This document shows positions 23,096 through 34,398 of a stretch of DNA of 64,000 bases, piece by piece. The notes beneath the pieces were generated by a model. It did not search any database, had not been told where the DNA came from, and saw only the letters and a program-made list of their open reading frames with translations. The DNA lies in contig JAUIRK010000952.1 in assembly GCA_030549495.1 (NCBI GenBank), positions 248,001 to 312,000 of the forward strand, in the 5' to 3' direction. Position 1 is the stretch's first letter. Every line of letters starts with the position of its first letter. This stretch comes from Nectonema munidae. Lineage: Eukaryota; Nematomorpha; Nectonematoida; Nectonematidae. Both the position numbers and the translations under genes were made by a program.

Positions 23096-24400
23096 TTCTT
23101 TTCATATAAACATCGCAGTGTATCTAGTAGACTCTTTCCCTTCAGACTAGATTCACTCATATAAAACTCTCTAACCTTCAGTTATTTATTTTCAGTTGTT
23201 TTCTCTATCAAAGAAATATCCTTTCATCAATTTCTGTTGTGTGCCTGATAGACTACTTCATTTTCAAATGAAAAGCCTATTCGCGCCCCCCCCCCAATTT
23301 GGATTTTTTAAACTAGTGTATATGCGATATGCAAATTTAATTCAAATATTTTTGCTGGAAGTATAGTATTTAAATTTCATCAATTTTGTAAAAAAAAATA
23401 TATAAATTATTCTTATAAATTTAGGTATGCGCTGAATACTCTATTTTAAAGGATTGCTTGAATATTTGGCCCTCCATGGTCAGATATTCAAGCAACTTTG
23501 AAAATTGCAAAAAAGAACTCCGTCCCTCCCCCTTCCAAATAATTTTGAGGATGTGTGCCCCTGTACCTAATATATGGTTCGTCAGCAAATGTTCATCTCA
23601 TATATTGAGATATAAATATTTCATATTATGCAACTTAGACTTATGTTATTTTTCTAATTTATAATGCTACATTTTCTGTTATCCTAAATCACGAAAGGTA
23701 AGGATCAAATTGAATGAAGACAAAATCTAATAAAATTGATATCTGAAAATAATATTTTATTTAGGCTATGAATATTTTTAATAAATAATAAAATTTGACT
23801 AATATATTTTTGAAAAGAATGAAAAATCTAAAAATAAATAAAAATAAGAAAATAAATACATTTTCACCCATCATAAAATTTGAAAAAATAGGACTGTAAA
23901 AAAATGCCTCCTAATTTTAAAGCTCGAGCACACCACTTTCTAAATTTATTTACCTAAATATTCACATAAATGGAAATATAAATAGAAGTGAATATTTATA
24001 TTGCTAAAATGGTAATTGTCTTTTAACGAAAAAACAAATTTGGATAATGAGCTGAAAAAATTGGTGAAGCCCAACAACATTGATTCATATAATAAAAGAT
24101 ATATTGAGCAATGATTCATATAAATTTTAATTAATTTTGTTTTTCTGTAGTTTATAAAGTAAAATTCCAAATTAATTTTATATTTCAATCATTTTTTTAA
24201 ACTACTGCATGAACTATTTAATCTAAAGATTATCTGTTAAAAATCTATTTTTTATCAGTAAACCTTTATCTCTTATATTATTACAAGAAACATGGTTATA
24301 TAAGACTGATTATTTTTTCATCTGATAATTTTCACACTTAAATTATCACAAGACCATTTTCTAAACCCTCTTTTATTCTATTTTTTATTAGAAAATTTAA
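23096..24400. other. AT-rich spacer with another hAT-type end at 23524-23563
   Basis: The sequence CCTTCCAAATAATTTTGAGG then ATGTGTGCCCCTG is the same terminus as at 23095. A C-run lies at 23285-23296. The minus frame 23946-24188 is unrecognised. Confidence 0.45.
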
Positions 24401-24549
24401 TAAAGGTAGAGGTACCATGGGGTGTTTTCATCGAGAAGGCACAATTGCGCCGTTTGTATTGAATTATGAGAAAGTTGGCTTGATGCGGGATCGAACCCAA
24501 GAGTTATCTTGAGTTATCGAATCCAGCATCAACCTTACTCACGCCCCAA
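24401..24549 (-). mobile_element. tRNA-derived SINE, copy 2 (inverted)
   Basis: It contains GGCACAATTGCGCCGTTTGT and GGGATCGAACCC (inverse of the B box), ending CTTACTCACGCCCC. This matches 41337-41489 in orientation and 6729-6857 in reverse. Confidence 0.8.
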
Positions 24550-25681
24550 GATTATAAGATTATGAGAAAAATAATAACTGAGTAAAATAACAAGAATAAG
24601 ATTCCAATTCTAAGATTACAAAAAATATAATACCTTGCTGAAAATAATTTAAAAAAATCCTCATTAATTTTATAGTCTATTTTTTTAATTTAAATTTGAA
24701 GCTTTTCATTTTGCCCAATTTTAAATTTATTTAATCCATCTTCTTTAAATGAAATGACATCTAAACGTAATTCTTCTGTTAAGAAGAATAATGATCAGGT
24801 TAGTTGATATTGGGTACATTATTTTTATTTTTCCAATAATTTGTAAAGAAATAGACATAAAATTTCTATTTTTCCATATTTTGTGTCGTATCTTACTTTG
24901 AATATGTTTTTTGTTTCTAAAGTTAATATTAACTTTATGTATGTTTTTATGCTTATAACAGCAGAATTACACCAAATTTTAATCATAGTTTTAAAGATGG
25001 TTATTTTATTCTTTCATAATTTAGGTTTTTTTGTATTACTATCAATGTTATTAATATAAATTTTTATTTAATTACTATATATTTTTTCTTAAGGTAACTA
25101 TTCTTAAATCATATTTTCTATGTATGTTAGACTATTTCCTAATAAGCTAAAATAGTATCACTGATTATAGTGTTTAAGTAATATCAACATAGTTTAATCT
25201 GTTCAATCATATGAGTACAAATATAGCTTTTAATCATAACCAAAGTTATCTTATACATTTAACTTTACAGAAACAAATTATATCATGTAGCCAAAGCGTA
25301 TCAAAAAATTAGAAGCAGATAAGCTGAACGTTCAGGGAACAGAAATGAGATAACAAAATTTTGGTGAAATGATTTTTTATTATCTATTTTGATATTTTTA
25401 AAAATATTTTTAAAACCTATCTTTATTTTTTGATGTCGTCAAAGTGGTTAATTTTTAAAGGGAATAAATACTAACTAAGAATCAATAAAAATATCTTCTC
25501 TTTTTCATTCCTGTTTTTATGTTGTTTCTTTCAAACAATGGTTTTTAAATGTGTTTTCATTATAGTTTTGTTTTAACTAAGTCATTAGTTCTTAATTCAT
25601 TTTTTTAATTGCTAAGTAAATCAAGATTTTTTTATATGAAAAATTTTAATACACATTTTAATAAATGTTATTATTGCTAAG
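24550..25681. other. AT-rich sequence upstream of the APC open frame
   Basis: No exon is recognised. It probably contains the intron or 5' region preceding the APC exon. The frame entering APC is open from about 25645, and ATTATTGCTAAG ending at 25681 could be a splice acceptor. This is inference. Confidence 0.35.
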
Positions 25682-28633
25682 CCTTCACTTGATTTTGTTG
25701 AAAAAAATTTTAATGGTATGCGTGCTGAAGTAGAACATACCTTATTTATTGCCTATGAAAATTTTGAACAGTGCAATTACCTTCAATTTTGTCGTTTATT
25801 GTGTCCATTATCTTTTCATCATGCGTATTGCTTGATTTTGAAGCATATTGGCGCTTTAGAGAACCTGTTATTCATAATAAATTCAACCTCATCTAAAGAA
25901 AGCGATGATATGATAGAGGCGAGGCCTTTTGCGGAACAAATTTTATCAAACATTCTTATCACTTCCTGCGATTTGCTAGAATTAAAAATATTTCAAATGT
26001 TAAAATTATTGAAACTTTCAATTGAAATTGACGAATATTCTTCCCCAACATCTCAGCTTGAATCCCTTAATTTACTTCTTCAAATTTCGTCGTCTCTTTG
26101 TACCTTCAGCTATTCTTCATCAACCAAAGTTGCCTTACTTCACTTTGATTCCGTTTATCTCCTTTTTAAAGCAGTCATTAAAATTTCACAAATACAAGAG
26201 CTTTGGATGAAAAATTTTTCTGAAAATGATTCAAATCAACAGGGAGAACATAAAACGGATAATCATACTTTAATGATTACAGCTTACTTGTGTATTTGTC
26301 TTACAAATTTGATCACTATTAGCAAAGATAACTATCCTTTTTTCTCTCGTTTTGAAAACTTCCCCCAATTTTTTATTGTTCTACAAGAATATTGCTGCTA
26401 CTTTAAGAAGATTGATTATGCTTGTCATGTTGTACTTTCTTTACTGAGAAATATTTCATATTTTTTTAAAGCCTACACTTTTACCAACAACATTGAACCC
26501 TTTTTACTCCTTTTAGCATCATTCAATCAAGAGAAATTTTTACTTGGCGCCGATAATACTCTATTGTATTTATCCTGCCTGTTTAATTTGCTCAGTATTT
26601 CCATAGATATTAGCAAAGAATTTTGCCAAAAGGAGGAATGTTTTAGTGTATGTAATTATCTTTTGAATGTGTTGTTACCACATTTTTTGTCCGAAGAAAC
26701 GCTAAAAAGTGATAGAATTTTATTACTCATAACTTCTATTCTTTATGTCATTTCACCTTTTTTGTGTGATGAGCAAAAGTTTTTGGATGCAATTTTGTTA
26801 AAATCAAATTTTGTTTCATGTTTTTATCATAGCAAAAAAGAGAGTACTCATATGACACAAAAAAATTTGTTGGGAATTTTGTTTGTTCTAGTAAAGAGTT
26901 GTTGCAATGATAAGTCTCTTCACTTCCCAAATCCTCAGTGTTTGATTGATGCTTTACAATGCTTATCTCCAGGAGTCGTGGAAACGGACTCAAAATTGGG
27001 ATTCATTTATGCGAATCTCTTAAATTTTTCTAAAAACCCTTCTTCTGAGATGAAAAATAAGCTGTCCACTACTTTAGATTTTTGTAGTTCTGATCTTGAG
27101 TGTCCAACTTCAAAGAGACTATCTCCAATGTGCGAAAAAGCATTAAACAACGTAAAAGATAGCGTTGAACAGACGCCATTAATGTTTTCACGTCACACTT
27201 CAATTTCATCATTAGAGAGCTATGAAAATTTTCAAGCTTTAGCAGAAGAAACCGAAAATAAATCATTTAACAGTACTGCCATTTCTCTTAACTCAAGTGA
27301 ATCTCCCAATCAACTGCCTGATTCGCCAGGTGTTTCAAACTGTTCTAATGAATCCTGCACTAAACACTCAGACCTGATAGATTTTGTTCAAGACTGTAAC
27401 ATTACATTTTGCAATAGTTCAACAACACCTACTATTTCTTGTTCCCTTTCTTTACCAATTGTTACGAGTGTGTGTATTAACAAAGGAAGCAATGATCTAA
27501 TGTCCCATTCCTTACTTAATTCTCCTTTTACCAATTTAGCTCAACATAATCACTTGAAACGCTCCCTAAATCAAAGACCATGCAGGGTTGATGAAGATCG
27601 CAGACTAATCGAAGAATGCATTAAAAGTGGGATGCCGAAGTCAAAAACGTTCGTTGGTAATGACGTCATTACCTCACTTTCTAAACTTCATCTTAAGGCA
27701 AAGAAAAGTAAAAACTTCAACAAAGTTTCTGCTTCGCCTTTCCCTTTTCCTTCTGCTTTAAGCATTCCTAACAATCAAAATTCTAAAACCATAACAACTT
27801 CTTCCTCCTTTGTAAACTTTGTCGATAAGAACAGAAATCCAAATCCTAATTCTAAAGATAAGATGGTGTTTCGTCCAGATAGCTCTAGTTCAGCTTTGAA
27901 GTTTAACAATAAGGTTAAGCTAAGTGGCAAGAATAACAATTCCTCGTTTATGTATCCGCAAACTTCCAAAGGATCAAAACAAGCACTATCTTCCATTGTG
28001 ATTCCATTATCCACCCAAAACATACCTACTTTCCTTCCTTCTAAAAATGAAAATGTTATTGCGAATGAATCCTGTGCTTGCTCTCCCATAGATCTGCCAT
28101 TTTCTTCAAAGTTTTCAGCGCCAAAAAATTCTTTTCGCCAGCAACAAAGACCTGGGTGTGCTGGAAGTGCACAAGCTCTACAAGTGACTAACGTAGATAA
28201 CATAAATGAGGACAAGCTAAGAGTATTTGCTACCGAAGATACTCCCTTTATGTTGTCAAAGGTGAACTCTCTTGATAATCTGCCTCAACACATGTCAGCC
28301 ACCACATTCAAGGAAGAAAAAGTGGGTAACCTTTCTGCATCCTTCAGAAATAAAACAGGGCTTCAGCCATATCCCTTTCCATTTTCTACACACAATAGAA
28401 ATTTGGCCAGAGATCATTCACACTTTCAGAGTAGATATCCTCATCGAACTAAACACGAATGCTTAGATTACGTCATGCCGCCCCCATTTCATGTAAATTA
28501 TGATGAAAATGTCAAAAATTTCGCCACAGAGGGCACTCCTTGCATTGCAACTAGAAGTCTTTCTCCGTGTACACGAAATTCCAAGGAATCTTCTCCAATT
28601 CATCACATTTCCCATGAAGGTGACAATGATTGA
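25682..28633 (+). CDS. APC: APC (adenomatous polyposis coli) homologue, main exon
   Basis: APC is the scaffold of the beta-catenin destruction complex in Wnt signalling. From Met 25718 the frame has 971 codons. Residues 1 to about 430 are helical and Leu-rich, a divergent Armadillo-like region (for example ALENLLFIIN, VVLSLLRNIS). Residues 483-502 hold a 20-residue beta-catenin repeat, VEQTPLMFSRHTSISSLESY, close to human QETPLMFSRCTSVSSLDSF. LPDSPG at 533-538 corresponds to the human CID motif. LIEECIKSGMPKSK (629-642) is a SAMP-type Axin site with Gly for Ala. Further repeats are FATEDTPFMLSKVNSLDNL (837) and FATEGTPCIATRSLSP (935). The frame stops at 28631-28633, but coding continues one frame over at about 28605-29000. 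The exon may start at 25682 after TTGCTAAG. N-terminal oligomerisation exons were not found. Confidence 0.87.
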   Translation, partial: PSLDFVEKNFNGMRAEVEHTLFIAYENFEQCNYLQFCRLLCPLSFHHAYCLILKHIGALENLLFIINSTSSKESDDMIEARPFAEQILSNILITSCDLLELKIFQMLKLLKLSIEIDEYSSPTSQLESLNLLLQISSSLCTFSYSSSTKVALLHFDSVYLLFKAVIKISQIQELWMKNFSENDSNQQGEHKTDNHTLMITAYLCICLTNLITISKDNYPFFSRFENFPQFFIVLQEYCCYFKKIDYACHVVLSLLRNISYFFKAYTFTNNIEPFLLLLASFNQEKFLLGADNTLLYLSCLFNLLSISIDISKEFCQKEECFSVCNYLLNVLLPHFLSEETLKSDRILLLITSILYVISPFLCDEQKFLDAILLKSNFVSCFYHSKKESTHMTQKNLLGILFVLVKSCCNDKSLHFPNPQCLIDALQCLSPGVVETDSKLGFIYANLLNFSKNPSSEMKNKLSTTLDFCSSDLECPTSKRLSPMCEKALNNVKDSVEQTPLMFSRHTSISSLESYENFQALAEETENKSFNSTAISLNSSESPNQLPDSPGVSNCSNESCTKHSDLIDFVQDCNITFCNSSTTPTISCSLSLPIVTSVCINKGSNDLMSHSLLNSPFTNLAQHNHLKRSLNQRPCRVDEDRRLIEECIKSGMPKSKTFVGNDVITSLSKLHLKAKKSKNFNKVSASPFPFPSALSIPNNQNSKTITTSSSFVNFVDKNRNPNPNSKDKMVFRPDSSSSALKFNNKVKLSGKNNNSSFMYPQTSKGSKQALSSIVIPLSTQNIPTFLPSKNENVIANESCACSPIDLPFSSKFSAPKNSFRQQQRPGCAGSAQALQVTNVDNINEDKLRVFATEDTPFMLSKVNSLDNLPQHMSATTFKEEKVGNLSASFRNKTGLQPYPFPFSTHNRNLARDHSHFQSRYPHRTKHECLDYVMPPPFHVNYDENVKNFATEGTPCIATRSLSPCTRNSKESSPIHHISHEGDND

Positions 28634-29000
28634 AGTTGACAATGATGGCAACAATCATGATGGTGATGATTGCATCTCTTCTTCATCTCTTTTGAAAAAA
28701 GGGAATTTAACTATCTCACCTATTCTTCCAAATTCTGGGGTTAATGACAATAATAATATCGCCTGTGCTTCTAATTTTCGCCAGTCGATTGTCGTTGACA
28801 TTCATAGAAACGGCCATGCCAAAGATAACAACGATGGTGATGACGAAGAAGATGATGAACTGCCTAAACAATTTCACGTGGAAGGAACGCCGGCTCTATT
28901 TTCCAGAAGAGATTCGCTGAGTGATATATCAAACATTGATTCCGATAATCTTACAAATTACGAAAAAGACTCTGCCTATTCGGAATCCATCGTTAATTAG
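28605..29000 (+). CDS. APC: APC homologue, C-terminal part in shifted frame
   Basis: Third-frame continuation of the previous entry, with no stop until TAG at 28998. An acidic Asn/Asp-rich linker (DNDGNNHDGDD) leads to the last beta-catenin repeat FHVEGTPALFSRRDSLSDIS (28872 onward), very close to human FHVEDTPVCFSRNSSLSSLS. The protein then ends within 30 residues, so the C-terminal basic, microtubule and EB1/PDZ-binding regions of vertebrate APC are absent. The two frames can be joined by omission of 16 nt at 28620-28635 (GT...AG limits) or by one indel. Which is real cannot be decided here. AATAAA at 29119-29124 is a candidate poly(A) signal. Confidence 0.8.
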   Translation, partial: TFPMKVTMIEVDNDGNNHDGDDCISSSSLLKKGNLTISPILPNSGVNDNNNIACASNFRQSIVVDIHRNGHAKDNNDGDDEEDDELPKQFHVEGTPALFSRRDSLSDISNIDSDNLTNYEKDSAYSESIVN

Positions 29001-29118
29001 ATGTCATTCACTACTTTTACGTCAAATATATTCCAACATGTCAAAATATTTATATTTGGTGTGAAATAAGTTGTTTTTATTTTTTAACTAAATTTTATAT
29101 TCCTATGAGTTTTTTTTT

Positions 29119-29124
29119 AATAAA
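29119..29124 (+). promoter_or_regulatory. Candidate poly(A) signal of APC
   Basis: AATAAA about 120 nt after the APC stop codon. In such AT-rich DNA this hexamer is common, so the assignment rests on position only. Confidence 0.4.
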
Positions 29125-29929
29125 AATTCTCCTTAATTTTATATTATTTAAAAAAATTTTAATCCAACTTTCCTTAATTTTGATATACATTCAATCTCAA
29201 TATTTCATTTAAATGCATTGATGTGCTCCATGCAATGCTTTCAGCCTTATTGTCCCTCTACTTTTTGCAAAATAATTACAATTATAAATAAAATTAGGAA
29301 TAAACACTAAATTTGCTTTAAAAAATTTAATTCAAAAACAGAGTTGTTGCCACATCTATTATTATTTCTGATATCAAAAAGGCCGTAAAGATTATTACTT
29401 GTTTATTAGTAAAAAAATCAATGTTTAAATACGTTTTTTAGTTTTATCCTTTCTTCTACAAAAAAAACAATTCAAACAATGCAATATAAAAAATGAGTTG
29501 AATCTTTAAGTCAAAAACGTATAGAAGTAATGCTTTAAAGAAAAATAAGACTAAAATAACTTTAATAAACAAATAAAATTAGTAAAATTTTTGAGGTAAT
29601 TCTAAGAAATAAAGATACCCTAAGGAGTTTCGGCAAGAGACTGCTTTCTTCAGAGAAAAAATGAGCTATCTAATCTTGTTGTGTTCACTCACATCTAAAG
29701 AAGGCAGCAGTTGATTATATATAAAGAAGAGACAGTTTATTGAGAAGTAGGGATTCTTATTCTTGTGTTTTTGTATATATATACTCTCAAATTCAGGTGA
29801 TTGTCTTTTCATTATTGAGGGTGCGAGGCTACAAGATAATTACTTGGGCTACAGGATGATTGCATAAGGTGTGAGAGGTTACACGATTGCATTAGTGAAG
29901 ATGCGTGAGGCTACTAGTTAGTTGATTAG
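29125..29929. other. AT-rich spacer, possible LTR remnant at its right side
   Basis: No gene. 29700-29930 is of mixed composition and lies just beyond the 3' side of the copia pol relic (which reads leftward), so it could be the remains of that element's 3' LTR. No matching second LTR was found. Confidence 0.35.
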
Positions 29930-31490
29930 CCTTGAACTTTAACACTCCCAAATTTTCTTTCTTTTCTTAAAAGAACTTCCTTTTTCCAAGTTCGAATCTC
30001 ATATCTTGGTTGATAACTTCGGATAACTTTCTGGGATTTGGTTCCTTCTTTGTGAAACAATCAGCTATTTGTATGTTGTCTGATACCTAGGCTATTTTTT
30101 TGAATTCCTGTCTTTCTTTCTTTTAAAATCTTTATGTCGATACGCAGTCTTTTTTCCTCCACTTGAGTTGTGGAATGCGCGCTGTCATGAGTTTTATCTC
30201 GTATTTGGCAGGCGGTTAAGTAACACTCTTTTGCTGCTCTTCATTTCTACGCCATAAAATGTCACCCACAACATGACAAGCGATCGTTCCATGCAGTCCG
30301 TTATTGTTGGTCATATAAAAAAACGCATTATCGTAGCTTGCGGTTTTCATAACAAGTTTTGCCATTTCTTCTTTGTGTCTGTTGTACCCTTTCCGCCCTT
30401 CTTACCATAAAACATTTTTGTAGAAGCCATACATTTGGAGTTTTGGCTTCAGGTGGAGGTCTTAGCTAACCTTGTAAATAGGCACTTTTTATGTAATTTC
30501 ATCTTCAAAACCACGAGCACAGAGTCCTGCTTTTCTTTCTCTCTCTGCATACCCATCGCGTTGAAATACTTTGTGGTCCTTCATCTTTTACTTCAACATA
30601 TAAATTCAGGGCCTTTTATTTGGCCAGTTCTTGTTCTTTTGCTTCTTGAAAGAGCGCATCTTTGCTAGTAGTCAGCATACTAGAGCTTTCATTAAATTAT
30701 TTTGGTATAGTTGCTATTTCTCTTACCATCAACGTGGCTGTTTTTTCATTGGAGTTGAGAAGTTTGTACCTTATCCTGTCTCCTTTGTTGCGTAATTTTA
30801 TCTCATCTTCTTCACTTGAGCTTATTTTATCTAGCTGTTCATTGCTTTCAGTTTGCGAAACTTCTCCATCATCATGGCAAAGGCTTAATTTACATGGATG
30901 TGCTCTTAGTTCAGCGCGATAGACATCCTCTGAGTATGATCGTGTTTTCTTGTGTAGCGCTCTTTTGATCTTTTCTTAAGCCTCCAATCTGTAGCTTTCT
31001 CTTGCTTTATGTAGTGCGGTATGATTATTTTCGACCATTTTGCTGAAGAAATTTGGATCATTTGCCGGCAATCGATTGGTTGTCGGAAGAGGAAAGTTTG
31101 GATTTTTTCCAAAAACAAGTACATTGCGGCTGAAACCATAGATGTTTCTAAAGCATTTCTTGCTGCGATAGCCCAGTGATTTGCGATATCTATATCTATA
31201 TTTTCTTCTGTCAGTTTGTCGATTGATTCTGCTAGCGGGTGATTGTGAATTTGCTTTAATTATTTCTTCTTTGCTTTTGTATTTTATTCGAATTGCTTGA
31301 CAGTGTCTCGTTGCATGATCTATGATATGTAAAACTTTCACACCTCGTTTCAAATCATTTAAGTCCATAGCGACAACTTGATTGAAGGTAGAAGCCAAAG
31401 GAAAAGCAACTATTGTCCGAAAAGGGGGCCTCTTAATTAAATCGTTGCATATTTCGCACTTCTCACTAATATTTTCGAGCAATATTTCTT
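29930..31490 (-). pseudogene. Ty1/copia-type retrotransposon pol relic (integrase and reverse transcriptase)
   Basis: On the minus strand, 31482-30976 carries integrase sequence: CEICNDLIKRPPFRTIVAFP, TFNQVVAMDLNDLKRGVKVL, HIIDHATRHC, then GFSRNVLVFGKNPNFPLPTT. Further left, broken frames show VEVKDEGPQSISTRWV, ARGFED, LRPPPEAKTPNVWLLQK and GLHGTIACHV, the order of copia-like RT motifs. An internal deletion and several stops are present. The pattern resembles invertebrate copia/GalEa-like elements, but the clade is inference. Confidence 0.75.
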
Positions 31491-31849
31491 TTAGCTTGAT
31501 GTTTGATGGATGGCAAAACTTTCACCAAGGCTCCTTCTATCTTTTCTGATTTTAAGCTTTCTATGGGAAAAGAAAATTATATTATTTCTTTTCACGGTGT
31601 TTTCATTCTCTCTAGAATCGAGATAAACAAACAAAATAGTGACCTGATTTTGAGACGTGTATAGGAATATTTTTACCTAACAAAAAATTCTATAAGTATA
31701 TCATAAGATACATAGTATAGGGAATGATCGAAAAGTCCCAATGCATCTAATTTTTTTATAAAAAAATTCCATTATATCTTATGAATATAGGTTGTAAAAA
31801 ATGTTTAGCATATTTTTAAATGATATACATATATCTTACTCGATCAAGT

Positions 31850-32060
31850 TTTCGTCACGTTTCTGAAGACGATTTTCGACACATTGTCATTAGTTTGTTG
31901 GATATAATTTGTGAGGGTTTCTTTTCATTTTGTGTGTCAGGATTACTGCAATAAACTTTGTTTTTCATAGCGACCCATAAGCAAAAGTCTAGAAGCCAAA
32001 GACAAGGAGGTCTTTCTGGTATAAAAATCCTTATAAATAATGTGAGCATCAAAATTGTTT
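31850..32060 (-). pseudogene. mariner/Tc1-type transposase C-terminal relic
   Basis: The minus frame contains LLDFCLWVAMKNKVYCSNPD, matching the mariner motif NPLDYFxWGxxKxKVY that includes the third catalytic acid. The flanking sequence decays on both sides. About 31720-32480 may be the remnant element (GGGAATGATCGAAAAGTCCC at 31720). Confidence 0.6.
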
Positions 32061-33269
32061 ACCCAGATGTATTAAAATCCAAAGAAAATGGTTTAAAAAA
32101 TTCGGTAATATATTTGTCTCCATGTAAAAACTTTGCCAGCATGCTTTATTTACACACCAAAATTTGTAGACCAATTAAAATGAAGAGTTTTTGTCTTTGA
32201 ATTGTAACTAATAAAGAGTTTGCTAGACTGACAAAATTCGAATAATCTGAATCCAGTGACAGTTTTATGGGGTATATAATTGCTCTGCTACGCTTATTGA
32301 AATGATCACAAAATTTTTTAAGTAGTTCACATAAAAATTCTGCGATTTAGGGCAGGCGTCAGCCATCTTTATAAAATTAAAATTTGCCAATATAGGTTCA
32401 TATGGGGTACACAAATCTAAAAAAAAGTCCATAAACCAAAAAAAGTTTGCGTTTTAAGGGATACTAAACTTTATCTTATTTCCCTCTGTATTATTTATTC
32501 GAGTAGTGAATTGGGGGATGTGCGCATTGAATATAATTTAGTGAGTTTATCGGACGGATAAATCATTTATTCTTCCAATACGAGCAAAAATATATAAAAG
32601 CATGCAGTGCTTGTAAATCTAATAGTTGTGTCGATGAAAGTAACTAAGAAAATTGTTTATGTGCAATTATTATTGCCACGAACATTGTAACAATGTAGTT
32701 AATTATTGATTGCCTGATTTTTGACAGTAATATCTTTGTGAGGAGATCACATTACTCTCCCAGTATATAATTGTTCCACTTCTGAAGATACTACAAAATT
32801 CATAGCTGTGATATTATCGATTGGTTTTAGTCAAAATTTGTTAATAATTTAGATGAAAGTTTATATCCAAATAAAACGTTATCCATTCACAATTTAGGCT
32901 TTATGATTAAGATGATCTTTTTTTACACAATGCTTAAATTTGAAAATATTTAAATATAAGCTGTAACTCTTGTAAGACTATAGATGATGTAATTAATACA
33001 AATTTTAGAAAAGTAAAGTTTGTTAATGAAATAAAAGCTTTAAAAGAATTGTTCTTATTTCTCGCCAAAAAGTTTGTATTTGAAGAATTAGTTTTTGGCA
33101 TATATGTCTTTATTGGCCTCAAACAAATTTATGAAGCGAATACGTTATATCTTTTCCTGCTATATATAATACTTAACTCGCGCAATTTTGAGAAGTTATC
33201 AAATTTCCCAGTATTAAAAATATTTGTTAATCTTTCTTCACTTTTGAATTTTTTTGACCTTGACCTTGG
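32061..33269. other. AT-rich spacer, no gene
   Basis: GGGGGATGTGCGCATTGA near 32514 is another decayed hAT-type end. Frames at 32934-33122 and 33049-33276 have no recognisable family. Confidence 0.4.
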
Positions 33270-33391
33270 CCTTTGATGATCAGTATTTTGGTGACTAATC
33301 GTCTGCTTTCTATTTAAATGGAATTTTACTTGAAGCAGACGATTTTTTATTTTTTGAAAATCTCATGTCACCGAGATCCTCAAAGGATTAA
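33270..33391. mobile_element. piggyBac-like MITE, D subfamily
   Basis: It runs from CCTTTGATGATCAG to GAGATCCTCAAAGG, with TAATCGTCTGCTTTCTATTT and GAAGCAGACGATTTTTTATT between. Compare 41766-41864. Confidence 0.75.
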
Positions 33392-33493
33392 AAGATCTAA
33401 TGAATAATTTACAGAAGATATAAAAAATATTCTGAATTAATTTGCGAATCATCAGTGCGACACTTGTGCTTGATAAAATAAAAATCTTTCGCT

Positions 33494-33622
33494 TTAACCC
33501 TTTCAGGCACAACGGGATACCAGTTTCCCATAAAATAAAAATCGTCTGCTAAGTTGTATAAAAACTCACTGAAAGAGAATGCAGACGATTAATTATAGAA
33601 AACCAATGTTTGAAAGGGGTAA
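33494..33622. mobile_element. piggyBac-like MITE, B subfamily
   Basis: It starts TTAACCCTTTCAGGCACAAC and ends ATGTTTGAAAGGGGTAA. Internal words are AATCGTCTGCTAAG and AATGCAGACGATTAATT. Confidence 0.85.
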
Positions 33623-33739
33623 GCTATTAAAGCAAAATTATATTTAAAATATAACTCAAGTTATGGGCGGAGCATTAATTTTCAAAAACACGGGCTTTAA
33701 TCCTTTCAGACATTGATTTTCTAAAATTAATCTATTTTT

Positions 33740-34125
33740 TTAAAAAATTTTTTTTTTATTTTAAAAAAAATGTTTTTTTTCTTTCTCTTAGTCCCTTTAT
33801 TAAAATTTTTAAAGAAAAAAAAGGAGAAGGGTCCCCAAAAAAATTAAACCTTTTTTTTTTTTTTTTTTAAAAACTCATTTAAAAAAAAAAAATTTAAAAA
33901 GTTTTTAAAAAACCCCCCCCTAAAAAAAAAAAAATTATAAAAAAAAAAAAATTTTTTTTTTTTCTTTTTTTTTTCTTTTTCCTCTTTTTATATAATTTTA
34001 TTTTTTTTGGCCTGGCCTTTAAAAAAAAAAAAAAACCACTCTTTTTTTTTTAACTAATTAACAAACCTTTCAAAAAGAGAAATTTAAAAAAAAAAAAAAA
34101 AGGGATGGGGGGGGAATGGGGTGTG
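33740..34125. other. Low-complexity poly(A)/poly(T) block, possibly an assembly artefact
   Basis: Almost only long A and T runs, broken by C or G homopolymers, begin inside a B-type MITE copy (TAATCCTTTCAGACATTGAT at 33703). It looks like error-laden homopolymer sequence rather than biology. Confidence 0.6.
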
Positions 34126-34398
34126 AAGGGGACGAACACACCGACAAATTTTAATGACGAGTTTCACTACTCAAACGAATACACGTATACCATGATTTGA
34201 AAACATCAGGACTCCCAAGTATAGCAACGATGTATGATAGCCTGTGTATCTAGAAATGACTATCTGTGGCAAGTAAGATGAACATAGAATCTTGATTAAC
34301 CATTCATACAAAGCTAGTAAAAATGGGCTAAATAATTCTTGAATATCAACAATTTGAAGTGAATTAGAATATTTTCTTTTTAAAAAAAATGTATGTAA

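Noticed and set aside
27775..28215. 146-codon minus-strand frame inside APC
   Set aside because: Antisense shadow of the APC coding frame, which carries the recognisable motifs.
28620..28635. Firm call of a 16-nt intron
   Set aside because: GT...AG limits are suggestive, but such introns are far below normal animal size; an indel or duplication is at least as likely.
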